A stretch of DNA of 64,000 nt from Varibaculum cambriense DSM 15806 (GTDB lineage: Bacteria > Actinomycetota > Actinomycetes > Actinomycetales > Actinomycetaceae), in the NCBI RefSeq assembly GCF_000420065.1, contig NZ_ATUF01000004.1:153091-217090 (forward strand). The letters are read 5' to 3'. Each line of letters begins with the position of its first letter. The stretch's first letter is position 1. This document shows positions 27,042-35,876 of this stretch, one piece after another. The notes below the pieces were generated by a model that saw only the letters and a program-made list of their open reading frames with translations, was not told the DNA's origin and did no database searches. Made by a program: the position numbers and the translations under genes.

Positions 27042-29141
27042 TTATGAGCGCACGCGCTCCAACGAGCGTTTCGCAGCAGCAACCACGTGATCACTATCTA
27101 GTCCGTAATGGGCAAATAGCTCACCGGCCGCCCCCGGTAACCCAAAATCATCCAAGCCGATACTTTCTCCGTTGTCACCGACTAGGTCGCGCCAGGGATC
27201 AACTAAACCAGCTTCAATCGAGACTCGGGCTTTTACCGCTGCCGGCAGTACCTGCTCGCGGTAGTCAGCGTCTTGAGCTTTAAACCATTCCATACAGGGA
27301 ACCGATACTACGCGGGCAGCAATGGATTCTTTTGCCAAAGTTTCGCGCGCCTGTAAAGCGTATTGCACCTCGGATCCGGAGGCCATTAGGATTACGTCCG
27401 GCTGCCCTGCGGTATCGGCCAATACATAGGCGCCCTTTTCTACATTCTTGGCGCTAGCCAGAGCCTGCGCTCCCGCACCTTCCATGTCTTCGCGCTCTAC
27501 GATCGGTAAACCTTGCCGAGTTAATATCAAACCGGCCGGCCCGTGTTGACGCAGAATCGCCAGCCAGGAGGCGGCGGTTTCATTGGCATCCATAGGCCGC
27601 ACAATCGCCAGGTTGGGGATTGCTCTATAGGACGTCAGATGCTCCACCGGCTGGTGGGTAGGTCCATCTTCCCCAACACCAATCGAATCATGAGTCCAAA
27701 CATAAGTTACGGGGATATCCATCAGGGCAGCTAAACGGACTGCGCCCCGCATGTAGTCACTAAATACAAAGAAGGTTCCCCCGAACACGCGGGTAAGGCC
27801 ATCCAGGGCAATCCCGTTCATAATTCCGCCCATACCGTGTTCGCGCACCCCAAAGTGCAGCACCCGACCGAAGGGGTTACCTTTCCACATGTCGGTTTGC
27901 GCCGATTCGGGGATAAAACTGGGTGCATCGGCAATCGTAGTGTTATTTGAACCTGCGAGGTCTGCGGATCCGCCCCAGTATTCCGGCATTACTGCGCCGA
28001 TTGCGGAAATAACTTTCCCAGAGGCCGCGCGAGTCGCAAGGGATTCTCCGGCAGTAAATACCGGAAGCGCATCCTCGATACCCTCGGGAAGTTTGCCAGC
28101 AAGAATCCGCTCTAGCAGGTCAGTCTTATCCGGATTAGCCTGCTTCCAGGCGTCAAAGCGAGCATCCCAATCAGCATGAGCTTCCTGAGCACGCGCAGCG
28201 GCATTCTCCCGGGAGTGTTTTACGGCTGCTTCATCAACATCGAACGTTTTCTCCGGGTCAGCGCCCAGAACTTTCTTGAATTCCTTAAGTTCTGCTTCAC
28301 CCAGTTTCGCGCCATGGATCGCCCCGGTGTTCTGCTTATTAGGCGAAGGCCAACCAATAATCGTGCGCAAGGCAATGATGGAAGGCCGATGCTTTTCGGC
28401 TTTAGCCGCATTTATTGCTTGGTCAAGCGCATTTACGTCCTCTTCGTATTTACCGTTCTCTGCCAGCCAATCAACGCGCTGGGTGTGCCAGCCATAAGAT
28501 TCATAGCGCTTTAACACATCTTCTTGGAAAGACACATTGGTGTCGTCCTCAATAGAGATATGGTTATCGTCCCAGATCACTATGAGGTTGCCCAGATCTT
28601 GGACTCCGGCCAGCGAGGAAGCTTCACCAGAGATTCCTTCCTGTAGGCAGCCATCGCCTGCGATTACGTAAACATTATGGTCAAAGGGGCTTTCACCCAC
28701 GGGAGTGTCCGCATCTAACATGCCGTGCGCCCGCCGGGAGGCCATCGCAAAGCCGACCGCGACCGCAAAGCCGGATCCCAGCGGTCCGGTGGTTACTTCT
28801 ACACCCTTAGTATGTCCGTACTCGGGGTGACCAGGAGTATAGGAACCAAAGGTACGGAACTTCTTTAGATCGTCAAGTTCCATATTTTGCCCTGCCAGAT
28901 ACAACTGAATGTATTGCAAGAGCGAAGCATGTCCAGCAGAGAGGACGAAGCGGTCGCGTCCTAACCAATCTGAATCTTGCGGATCAAAACGCAGGTGCCG
29001 CTGGTAAAGCAAATATGCCGCCGCAGCTAGGGAAATCGGGGTTCCCGGGTGTCCGCTTCCGGCTTTTTCTACCGCATCGGCGGCTAGGAGCTTCGCCGTT
29101 TTAACTGCGCGTTGATCGAGTTCATTCCATTCAGTGCTCAT
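27042..29141 (-). CDS. tkt: Transketolase
   Basis: Thiamine-diphosphate enzyme moving two-carbon units among pentose, tetrose, hexose and triose phosphates. The 699 residues are full length: GSGHPGTPISLA near the N-terminus, TPGHPEYGHTKGVEVTTGPLG, the ThDP/Mg motif GDGCLQEGISGEA, and the pyrimidine-binding half with FGVREHGMGGIMNG and DSIGVGEDGPTHQPVEHL. ATG at 29141 has GAAGGGAAAAAT just upstream; six extra N-terminal codons are less likely. It heads the minus-strand operon. Whether it is the only transketolase of the cell cannot be judged from one window; no talA, zwf or pgl is nearby. Confidence 0.95.
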   Translation of the reverse strand: MSTEWNELDQRAVKTAKLLAADAVEKAGSGHPGTPISLAAAAYLLYQRHLRFDPQDSDWLGRDRFVLSAGHASLLQYIQLYLAGQNMELDDLKKFRTFGSYTPGHPEYGHTKGVEVTTGPLGSGFAVAVGFAMASRRAHGMLDADTPVGESPFDHNVYVIAGDGCLQEGISGEASSLAGVQDLGNLIVIWDDNHISIEDDTNVSFQEDVLKRYESYGWHTQRVDWLAENGKYEEDVNALDQAINAAKAEKHRPSIIALRTIIGWPSPNKQNTGAIHGAKLGEAELKEFKKVLGADPEKTFDVDEAAVKHSRENAAARAQEAHADWDARFDAWKQANPDKTDLLERILAGKLPEGIEDALPVFTAGESLATRAASGKVISAIGAVMPEYWGGSADLAGSNNTTIADAPSFIPESAQTDMWKGNPFGRVLHFGVREHGMGGIMNGIALDGLTRVFGGTFFVFSDYMRGAVRLAALMDIPVTYVWTHDSIGVGEDGPTHQPVEHLTSYRAIPNLAIVRPMDANETAASWLAILRQHGPAGLILTRQGLPIVEREDMEGAGAQALASAKNVEKGAYVLADTAGQPDVILMASGSEVQYALQARETLAKESIAARVVSVPCMEWFKAQDADYREQVLPAAVKARVSIEAGLVDPWRDLVGDNGESIGLDDFGLPGAAGELFAHYGLDSDHVVAAAKRSLERVRS

Positions 29142-29322
29142 ATTTTTCCCTTCCATCATTGGATTTACTGGGTATTTACTCTGCTCTTGATGTTAACAGT
29201 TGGCCTGCATAAAAATCGGACAAAGAGCGTTTTGCTAACAAAAGTGCAAATTGACAGCCGGTAACCCTAATTTTCGAGGGCAGTCACACGCGCAGGCACG
29301 CTCACCACAAGAGGAGTTATTT

Positions 29323-29374
29323 CCAGGAAATCAGGATCGGACCTGCTGATTTCCTGGCGCAGATAATCAGCAGG
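29323..29374. repeat. Two overlapping, mutually exclusive inverted repeats
   Basis: CCAGGAAATCAG (29323-29334) pairs perfectly with CTGATTTCCTGG (29346-29357). Part of the latter region, CCTGCTGATT (29342-29351), also pairs perfectly with AATCAGCAGG (29365-29374). Only one of the two hairpins can form at a time. No T-tract follows either, so this is not a plain terminator. Confidence 0.7.
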
Positions 29375-29438
29375 CGGTATTTGTAAGCGGCTATCAAGTT
29401 GAGATATGCGCCCACAAACACTTTCGAACCTCGATCCG

Positions 29439-29452
29439 ATAATGTACATTAT
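29439..29452. promoter_or_regulatory. Perfect 14-bp palindrome ATAATGTACATTAT, putative operator
   Basis: The sequence equals its own reverse complement and lies 140 bp upstream of the permease start. It has the size and symmetry of a site for a dimeric GntR- or TetR-type regulator; the regulator is not in the window. A second odd palindrome, CTAAAC-G-GTTTAG, follows at 29458-29470. Confidence 0.55.
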
Positions 29453-29531
29453 GTCAACTAAACGGTTTAGGCGATTCCACTGTTATCTACTCCCACATAC
29501 CCCCCTCCTGCCGTTTTGAGTTCTAGGTTGG

Positions 29532-29541
29532 CAAGCGCTTG
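29532..29541. promoter_or_regulatory. LacI-family-type operator core CAAGCGCTTG
   Basis: Perfect 10-bp palindrome with a central CpG and the AANCGNTT pattern typical of LacI/GalR-family operators. It is 50 bp upstream of the permease start codon. No LacI-family gene is present in the window, so the assignment rests on pattern alone. Confidence 0.45.
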
Positions 29542-29591
29542 AATTAGCTGTGGAAGTATTTCCGGTATTAGCACAAAGGAGAATATCCACG

Positions 29592-31586
29592 ATGGCAGCT
29601 GATGAGCCGCTAAATCCACCACTGAAAGCTCTAGGTGATTCCCTAGAAGCCGAAATTAAAGATAGAAAAACTAAAAAACATCCGGTTGACCAAGTACCTT
29701 CGGCTCCTCGGACGCTATTGCTCTCCGTGCAGCACGTTTTAGCGTTTTACGCAGGCGCGGTGGTTGTTCCCCTGGTAGTTGCGGGCGGACTTAAACTAGA
29801 TCCCACTACCACGGTGCACCTGATTAACGCTGACTTGTTTACCTGTGGACTTGCTACCTTGATTCAGTCGATTGGTTTTTGGCGTATCGGGGTGCGCCTG
29901 CCGATTATTCAAGGCGTCACCACCATGGCGATTTCTCCGATGATTGCGATCGGTCTCGCCGTTAATCAAGAGGGCGGCGTGGGAGTTCTTCCCACCATTT
30001 ACGGAGCGGTCATTGTAGCCGGGCTATTCACCTTCTTCGCGGCTCCAATTTTTGCCAAATTAATTCGTTTCTTCCCCCCGCTAGTTATCGGGATCGTACT
30101 AACCACTATGGGTACCACTTTGCTGGGCGTATCTGCCGCTGACGTGATTGGACGCGTTGATGAACAGGTACCGCCGATGCCGATAACCCTGCGCTCTTTG
30201 GCCTATGGCCTGGGAACTTTAGCGCTAATCGTCCTCATCCAACGCTTCTTTAAAGGCTTTATGGGCACCCTGGCCGTGCTAGCGGGCCTAGTGATTGGTA
30301 CCGGAGTGGCGGTCGCGCTCGGCGACGCCTCCTTTAGCGAGGTAGGCAAATCTTCCTGGGTAGCGGTCACTACCCCGTTCTATTTTGGCTGGCCGCAGTT
30401 CTCTTTAACTGCCTGTATCTCTATGATCGTGGTCATGCTGCTGACCATGGTAGAAACTACTGGCGATGTCTTTGCCACCGGTGAAATCGTGGGCAAACGT
30501 ATCGGAAAGAAAGAGATCACCGCGGCTTTGCGTGCCGATGGCCTCTCCACTACTTTAGGGGGAATTTTGAACTCTTTCCCCTACACCTGTTTCGCGCAAA
30601 ATATTGGTTTGGTGCGGCTAACTAAAGTTCATTCTCGCTGGGTAGTGGCTTGTGCCGGTGGAATTATGATCATTTTGGGAGTTATTCCCAAGGCGGGCGC
30701 GATTGTAGCTTCGATCCCCGCCCCGGTGCTGGGCGGAGCCTCCATGGCTTTGTTTGCCAACCTAACCTTGGTGGGGATTCAAACCCTCTCTCGTGTTGAC
30801 CTCTCGGATACCCGCAACGGGATTATTCTGACTACCTCGATCGCCCTGGCGATGCTAGTTTCCTTCAAACCGGCAATCGCCGATACCTTCCCCGCTTGGG
30901 CACGGATTTTCTTTGCCTCCGGGGTAACTCTCGGCTCGATTACCGCGATTTTGCTCAACCTGTTGTTCTTCCACGTCGGGCCGCGAGCCAAGGGCGAGGA
31001 CGTAGCGCTAGGTGCTACCGGCAAACGCCGCTCATTGCGGGCAGTTAACAAAATGAGCGAAGAAGAGTTTGTAAACACCTTCTCTCGCTTATTCAATGGG
31101 GTAACTTGGCCGCTACAGGCAGCAGCGGAGATGCGTCCCTTCCAGGATGTAGGCGAACTTAAAGAAGCGCTGCAAGACGCGGTGATGGTAGCGGGTAAAG
31201 ACGCTCAGGATCAGCTGATTGCTGCCTATCCGGATGTAACCGCGATGTTGACCGCCAGCGAAAGCGAAGCCAAAGCAATTTCGCAGGATGTGGGTTCTTT
31301 GGCCTTGGGTCAACTCACCGAAGAACAAAAAGCTCAGCTGCACACTTTGGAAAGTTCCTACCATGAAAAGTTCAATTTGCCGCTAGTGGCACTACTGTCG
31401 CGGATGGATAGCGTGGACGAAATCATTAAAGACGGCCTGCACCGGCTAGAGAATTCGCCGCGACATGAACGGGTAGTCGCTCTAGGACAGGTGGTAGAAG
31501 TTGCCAATGATCGTTTAGAGATCATGATGGCGGATGCCAACCCCATCCGTTCGGCTTGGAGCCGCAAGTTCGAGCAGCTCGACTAA
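29592..31586 (+). CDS. NCS2 purine (xanthine/urate) permease fused to a degenerate OHCU decarboxylase (UraD) domain
   Basis: Residues about 40-465 are a nucleobase:cation symporter-2 transporter: SVQHVLAFYAGAVVVPLVVAGG, GVRLPIIQGVTTMAISPMIAIG, the QH and QG motifs, and VETTGDVFATGEIVGK near 290. The closest relatives by motif are xanthine/uric acid permeases. From about residue 489 to the end (176 aa) the sequence follows the UraD fold: WPLQAAAEMRPFQDVGEL, then LIAAYPDV, then SSYHEKFNLPLV. UraD uses a His in the AHPDL motif; here it is Tyr (TAT at 31227-31229). The catalytic Glu of the SxxEQ motif aligns with Asp. Decarboxylase activity is therefore unlikely. ATG at 29592 follows AAGGAGA; the upstream ATG at 29550 lacks a ribosome site. 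Confidence 0.88.
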   Translation: MAADEPLNPPLKALGDSLEAEIKDRKTKKHPVDQVPSAPRTLLLSVQHVLAFYAGAVVVPLVVAGGLKLDPTTTVHLINADLFTCGLATLIQSIGFWRIGVRLPIIQGVTTMAISPMIAIGLAVNQEGGVGVLPTIYGAVIVAGLFTFFAAPIFAKLIRFFPPLVIGIVLTTMGTTLLGVSAADVIGRVDEQVPPMPITLRSLAYGLGTLALIVLIQRFFKGFMGTLAVLAGLVIGTGVAVALGDASFSEVGKSSWVAVTTPFYFGWPQFSLTACISMIVVMLLTMVETTGDVFATGEIVGKRIGKKEITAALRADGLSTTLGGILNSFPYTCFAQNIGLVRLTKVHSRWVVACAGGIMIILGVIPKAGAIVASIPAPVLGGASMALFANLTLVGIQTLSRVDLSDTRNGIILTTSIALAMLVSFKPAIADTFPAWARIFFASGVTLGSITAILLNLLFFHVGPRAKGEDVALGATGKRRSLRAVNKMSEEEFVNTFSRLFNGVTWPLQAAAEMRPFQDVGELKEALQDAVMVAGKDAQDQLIAAYPDVTAMLTASESEAKAISQDVGSLALGQLTEEQKAQLHTLESSYHEKFNLPLVALLSRMDSVDEIIKDGLHRLENSPRHERVVALGQVVEVANDRLEIMMADANPIRSAWSRKFEQLD

Positions 31587-31601
31587 GCGGGCAGAAAATA
31601 G

Positions 31602-33167
31602 TTATTTAACCGTGCCTGCCGGGGAACTAGCAGTATCCCAAGCGGGATCGAACCCACCGGGGGTTGTCCAAACCCGGGTGGGGAGCTCCCCCGGCAGGTA
31701 TTGGTTATCTTTCGAACAGAAGATCGGCCCTGCCGGATCGTTAGTCTTCATTTGCGCCCGGTAGTCGCGCAGGGCACCCACTGCCCACTTCCCCAAGAAT
31801 ATTAGGGCTACCAAGTTAACCAGCGCCATTAGGGCGGTCGCCCAGTCAGCAATCGACCACACTGATTTCAAAGGCAGAATCGCCCCAATCGCCGTAGACG
31901 CTATTACTAGCAATTTCAAGGGTAAAGCGGAGCGGTCTACACCCACAATAAACTTGTAATTGGTTTCTGCGTAGGTGTAGTTCCCCAGGATGGTGGAATA
32001 ACCGAAACAAACCATCATTACCATCACGAACACAAATACCACCGTTTGCGTGGTGTTATTGGATCCCAAAGAGGTAACGATCGAATCCATGGTTAGCACT
32101 GCCCCATCGACATGGTTTTGCTTATCCCAGAAGGGCGCTGACATCAAAATAATAAAGGCGGTAGAGGTGCACACCAGCATGGTGTCAACGAAAACTCCAA
32201 GTGCTTGAATCATTCCCTGGGTGGCGGGGTGGCGCACAGTGGCAATAGCAGCCGCGTTCGGAGCCGAGCCCATACCGGCCTCGTTAGTAAACAAGCCGCG
32301 TTTAGTACCGGTAGTAATCGCCGCAATGAACGCTCCCCCGGCTCCCGCAACTGCCGGCGGCAGATAGGTGTTTGACTGTCCGAATGCTCCCAGGAAGATT
32401 TCCCGGAAAACAAAAGGAATCCGCTCGTAGTTGAGGATAATCACCAAGATCCCCATGCCTACATAAAGCAGCGCCATCGCCGGAGCCAGGTATTCCGAGA
32501 ATTCAGCAATTTTGCGTACCCCGCCCACTACTAGCGGCAAGGTTAAAAGCACTAGGATCAAGGCAGTTGCCCAAACTGGGAACCCTAAATATTCTGAGTT
32601 GGCTAGCTGAGAAATCGAGTTCGCCTGGATCATTTCGAAGCTAAATCCGTAGGCAAAGATTAGTAGCACCGCAAAGACAACCCCCCAGGTACGCGAGCCC
32701 AGGCCGCGTTGAATATAAAAGGCGGGACCGCCCCGGAAGGTGCCGTCTCCGTTACGAACTTTAAATAGCTGCGCCAAGGTAGCTTCGACAAAAGCAGTGG
32801 CCATACCGACTAGTGCCACTATCCACATCCAAAAAACCGAGCCGGGGCCGCCGGCAACTACCGCCAGTGCTACCCCGGTAATCGAGCCCGTACCTACCCT
32901 GTCGGCCAGCCCGATCGCAAACGCTTGGAAGGAAGAAATTCCCCCTTCGGACCCACCGCGAGAACGAGTAATTACTTTCAGCATGTGGGTAAACATGCTC
33001 AGCTGCATGCCTTTGGTGCGGATGGTTAACCAGATGCCTACCCCCAGCAGGGTAAGCATCAACAGCCACACCACCGAATTGTTATAGGCAGTATCGAGGA
33101 GGCCGGAAATTGTCTCATTCCACTGTTCAAACGCAGTTAGAGATTCTTTAGAGGCCGACATCGGCAT
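31602..33167 (-). CDS. Alanine/glycine:cation symporter (AgcS family)
   Basis: Sodium- or proton-coupled importer of small neutral amino acids, 521 residues with about 11 membrane helices. The family signature GLADRVGTGSITGVALAV lies near 86-103, with GGPAFYIQRGLGSRTWGVVF and the conserved NEAGMGSAPNAAAIA near 295. ATG follows AAGGAG at 6 bp. It ends 15 bp from the convergent NCS2 gene, with no obvious terminator between them. I looked for a glycine riboswitch upstream, common for this family, and saw none. Confidence 0.93.
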   Translation of the reverse strand: MPMSASKESLTAFEQWNETISGLLDTAYNNSVVWLLMLTLLGVGIWLTIRTKGMQLSMFTHMLKVITRSRGGSEGGISSFQAFAIGLADRVGTGSITGVALAVVAGGPGSVFWMWIVALVGMATAFVEATLAQLFKVRNGDGTFRGGPAFYIQRGLGSRTWGVVFAVLLIFAYGFSFEMIQANSISQLANSEYLGFPVWATALILVLLTLPLVVGGVRKIAEFSEYLAPAMALLYVGMGILVIILNYERIPFVFREIFLGAFGQSNTYLPPAVAGAGGAFIAAITTGTKRGLFTNEAGMGSAPNAAAIATVRHPATQGMIQALGVFVDTMLVCTSTAFIILMSAPFWDKQNHVDGAVLTMDSIVTSLGSNNTTQTVVFVFVMVMMVCFGYSTILGNYTYAETNYKFIVGVDRSALPLKLLVIASTAIGAILPLKSVWSIADWATALMALVNLVALIFLGKWAVGALRDYRAQMKTNDPAGPIFCSKDNQYLPGELPTRVWTTPGGFDPAWDTASSPAGTVK

Positions 33168-33246
33168 AGCTTACTCCTTCATGATGGGGCGGATTAGCGC
33201 CTAGCTTTGACTAGGTACGGGGAAGAGACTTCCCGAAACCTGTTTA

Positions 33247-33274
33247 AATATACTCGCCCTAGCGGGTAGTTAAA
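33247..33274 (-). promoter_or_regulatory. Probable promoter of the agcS-type gene
   Basis: On the minus strand TTTAAC (33274-33269) and TATATT (33252-33247) are separated by 16 bp and face the symporter gene about 80 bp downstream. The -35 match is poor, the -10 good. Confidence 0.4.
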
Positions 33275-33321
33275 AAATTGGTATATTCCTTAAATTTCCC
33301 GAAAAAGCCTCGACCTAAGGG

Positions 33322-34398
33322 TTAAGCCGGCACCGCCCAAAGGTGAGTGGGCAGCGCCTTAACTGCCACTCGATCCCCCACAATGAATGGTTCATCCCCG
33401 CTTTGCCGGCGACTGGCAAGTACCCCAAACTCGGTTTCTATCTGCAAAAGGTAGGTATCTCCCTCGAAAAAAGATCCCACTACTTGTCCCACATCCCCTT
33501 GGATGGAATCTTTCTTTCGCTCTGGCGGGAGGCTACTAATCTCAACCGAATAGGGCGAGCCAAGCGCCACTATTTTCCGGGTCTGCCCATGGGCGGTGGC
33601 TAAGCTATCGGCAGCGGGAACCTCTAGAGACTGCCCAAAAGCGGTGAACTGGGCACTAACTTGCCCAAATCGGTCAGTATTAATCAGCGCGGTAGTGCTA
33701 ACTTGGGTGGTGGCTCCCAGGTAGAGGGCAGTTTGTAGGTCTGCCGGATGGGATACCAGATCTTGCGGGTAATCGTCCTGAATAATTTTTCCCTCGCGCA
33801 GCAAGATAATCCGGTCGGCAATAGCATAGGCTTCCGGCAGGTCATGGGTAACATACAAAGATGCGGCCCCAATCCGCCGGTGGATCCGAAGAATTTCTCC
33901 GCGCAGCCGCAGGCGCGAATAGGGGTCGACATGGGCTAGCGGCTCATCAAAAAGCAGCCAGCGAGGTCGCCGCAGCAGCGCTCGCGCTAAAGCTACCATT
34001 TGCCGCTGCCCGGTAGATAGTGAACCCGGATATTGGCGCGCAAGCGAACTTAAACCCAGATCAGTTAGGGTTACCTGCAGGTCTTCCGCATTCCCCCCGG
34101 CTAAGGCCACATTTTCCTGTACAGTCAGATGGGGAAACAGACCATCCCTATCGGCTACCAGCGCGCTGGCACGGGCGCCGGGAGAAAACTCAGATACGTC
34201 CTCGTCCCCACAAAAGATCTTGCCGCTACTGGGCTGTAGTCCCGCAATGGCGCGTAATAAAGTAGTTTTTCCCGCTCCCGAAGGTCCGATAATCACCACC
34301 AGTTCCCCGGGGTCAACGCTAAAGGAGACCGGGCCGAGCACCCAGTGGGCAGAACGCCAAACCTGGAGGTCTTGTACGGTTAGCGCGGACGGTTCCAT
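33322..34398 (-). CDS. ABC transporter ATP-binding protein (FbpC/AfuC-like)
   Basis: ATPase of an importer in the iron/sugar-phosphate/thiamine group, 358 residues. Walker A GPSGAGKTT is at about 38-46, the Q-loop region follows, the signature is LSTGQRQMVALARALL, Walker B WLLFDEPLAHVD and the switch His YVTHDLPEAYAIADRI. The C-terminal 120 residues form a TOBE-like regulatory domain. ATG is preceded by a very strong GAAGGAGGAGGG and overlaps the permease gene by 19 bp. It forms the last gene of a lipoprotein-permease-ATPase operon. Confidence 0.92.
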   Translation of the reverse strand: MEPSALTVQDLQVWRSAHWVLGPVSFSVDPGELVVIIGPSGAGKTTLLRAIAGLQPSSGKIFCGDEDVSEFSPGARASALVADRDGLFPHLTVQENVALAGGNAEDLQVTLTDLGLSSLARQYPGSLSTGQRQMVALARALLRRPRWLLFDEPLAHVDPYSRLRLRGEILRIHRRIGAASLYVTHDLPEAYAIADRIILLREGKIIQDDYPQDLVSHPADLQTALYLGATTQVSTTALINTDRFGQVSAQFTAFGQSLEVPAADSLATAHGQTRKIVALGSPYSVEISSLPPERKKDSIQGDVGQVVGSFFEGDTYLLQIETEFGVLASRRQSGDEPFIVGDRVAVKALPTHLWAVPA

Positions 34399-35876
34399 TT
34401 TCCCTCCTCCTTCGGTACCAGGATAAATAGCAAAATAGAGACGATTAATACCGCAAGTGCTAGTCCGAAAGCTGGTGCATAGTTCGCTTCATCAACCATG
34501 GCAAACATTTGCGGCACCACTACCGGAGTATCGGGAGCTGCCACCCACATCAGCGGTGCCGATAAGGTGGTGGAGATCGCGACTACGGTGGCGAGGGTCA
34601 AACTAAAATAGCGTCTAACCGCAGGAAGCAGTATTTTCAGGGCCGCTTCTACCCTACCGACACCTAAAACTTTTACCGCCTCAAATTCGGCGTGACCGCT
34701 GGCTCTAAAACGCGCCGCCAAAAAATAGGTAACTGGCATGCCAATTAGGAGGAAGGAACATAGAGATAAAAATCCTCCACTGGAACAAGGCCAGGGCAAG
34801 CCCTGTTGACGCGAAAGCATCCAGCCAGCACCAATGGCGGCTCCGGGCAGAGACAAGATCACGATAAACAAGGCTTCCACGCCCAAATTTCGTCTTTTTT
34901 CTCCGGCCCCTCTGGTCGCCGCTAGCACCATTAGGCACAGACCGGCAGCAAAGGCAGACAGCAACCAGGTGTTTATAACCGATTCCAACTTATCGAAAGA
35001 AAATGTCGCGTGTAACCACAGGTAAAGAAGCAGGCAGGCCGAGGCTACGACATAGAGGGTTACCGCTAAAAGTGGGAGTGGGCGGGAAGGTCCTAAAGAA
35101 AAGCCACGTTCCCCTAGGGAGGAAGCGGGGAAAAACCGGCGGTAGGTGGTGAAGTAAAGGCCGATTAGAATCCCGGCTACACATAGACAGAGAGCGGTTA
35201 ATACCAGGGAGGCTCGTCCTAGAAATGCGGTTTCGAAACTGCCGGTGGATCGCAGCCACAACGAGTGGGCGGCGTTCATAGTTTTTCCGCCCACCAGGTC
35301 AGGCACTAGCGGGTCGGAAAGCGCTAAAGAAAAAGTAACCCCTAACGATAAAGGAACCGAGACCAATAGGGGGCGAGCAATTACCAGCCGAAAAACCTGC
35401 CAGTCACTTAATCCTAAGATTCGTGCTTGGTCTAGCTGGTCTGGACGAATAGTTTGCAAAGTCGAGCGCGCTGAAAAATAGGCTAAGGGAGCAAGTGAGA
35501 AGGCAAAAACCGCGATGACCGGTAGCGGCCCGACCAGGATGCTCGCGGATGAGCCCGCGAAGGAGCGCAGACAACTGGCAACAATAAAGGGGGGAATCGC
35601 GATGGGACATAGGCACAGCATGGTTGCTAGTTGCCGAAAAGGATCCGGCAGAAAACGGGTTCCTAAGGCGGCTCCACTCCCCCAGGCAGTAGCCAGAATC
35701 GCTGAACCGATAGCCTCTAGTAAGGACAGACGAATGGCGGCAGTAATGGCTTCTTCTCCGGGGCTAGATTTTACGATCGCCGCACGAACTACAAAGGCAA
35801 GCGGCCAAATAGCTGCGAGAATACAAAAGCCAATAATGATTGACCAACATAGGGAGCGCAGTAATATTTTTTTCAT
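34380..35876 (-). CDS. ABC transporter permease, fused two-domain (FbpB/ThiP type)
   Basis: A 498-residue protein with about 12 hydrophobic helices in two homologous halves, as in FbpB, AfuB and ThiP where one chain provides both permease domains. The EAA loop of the first half lies in ARILGLSDWQVFRLVIARPLL and that of the second in FEAVKVLGVGRVEAALKILLP. ATG at 35876 overlaps the binding-protein stop (ATGA). An in-frame GTG at 35885 is the alternative. Sequence alone does not set the substrate. Confidence 0.9.
   Translation of the reverse strand: MKKILLRSLCWSIIIGFCILAAIWPLAFVVRAAIVKSSPGEEAITAAIRLSLLEAIGSAILATAWGSGAALGTRFLPDPFRQLATMLCLCPIAIPPFIVASCLRSFAGSSASILVGPLPVIAVFAFSLAPLAYFSARSTLQTIRPDQLDQARILGLSDWQVFRLVIARPLLVSVPLSLGVTFSLALSDPLVPDLVGGKTMNAAHSLWLRSTGSFETAFLGRASLVLTALCLCVAGILIGLYFTTYRRFFPASSLGERGFSLGPSRPLPLLAVTLYVVASACLLLYLWLHATFSFDKLESVINTWLLSAFAAGLCLMVLAATRGAGEKRRNLGVEALFIVILSLPGAAIGAGWMLSRQQGLPWPCSSGGFLSLCSFLLIGMPVTYFLAARFRASGHAEFEAVKVLGVGRVEAALKILLPAVRRYFSLTLATVVAISTTLSAPLMWVAAPDTPVVVPQMFAMVDEANYAPAFGLALAVLIVSILLFILVPKEEGKWNRPR

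Larger units (their letters stand above)
29142..29591. promoter_or_regulatory. Divergent control region between tkt operon and purine permease
   Basis: A 450-bp stretch without a credible gene separates two divergently transcribed units. It holds several inverted repeats (listed separately) plus TTTTGctaaCAAAA at 29230-29243 nearer tkt. A short open frame at 29267-29449 lacks a ribosome site and protein-like composition. The density of dyads points to transcription-factor control of one or both units. I could not place -35/-10 boxes with confidence. Confidence 0.6.

Noticed and set aside
29267..29449. Minus-strand open frame of 60 codons upstream of the purine permease
   Set aside because: It has no Shine-Dalgarno, no recognisable protein features and overlaps the inverted repeats.
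33168..33321. Glycine riboswitch upstream of the alanine/glycine symporter
   Set aside because: The conserved core of the glycine aptamer is not seen in the leader; only a promoter-like pair was found.
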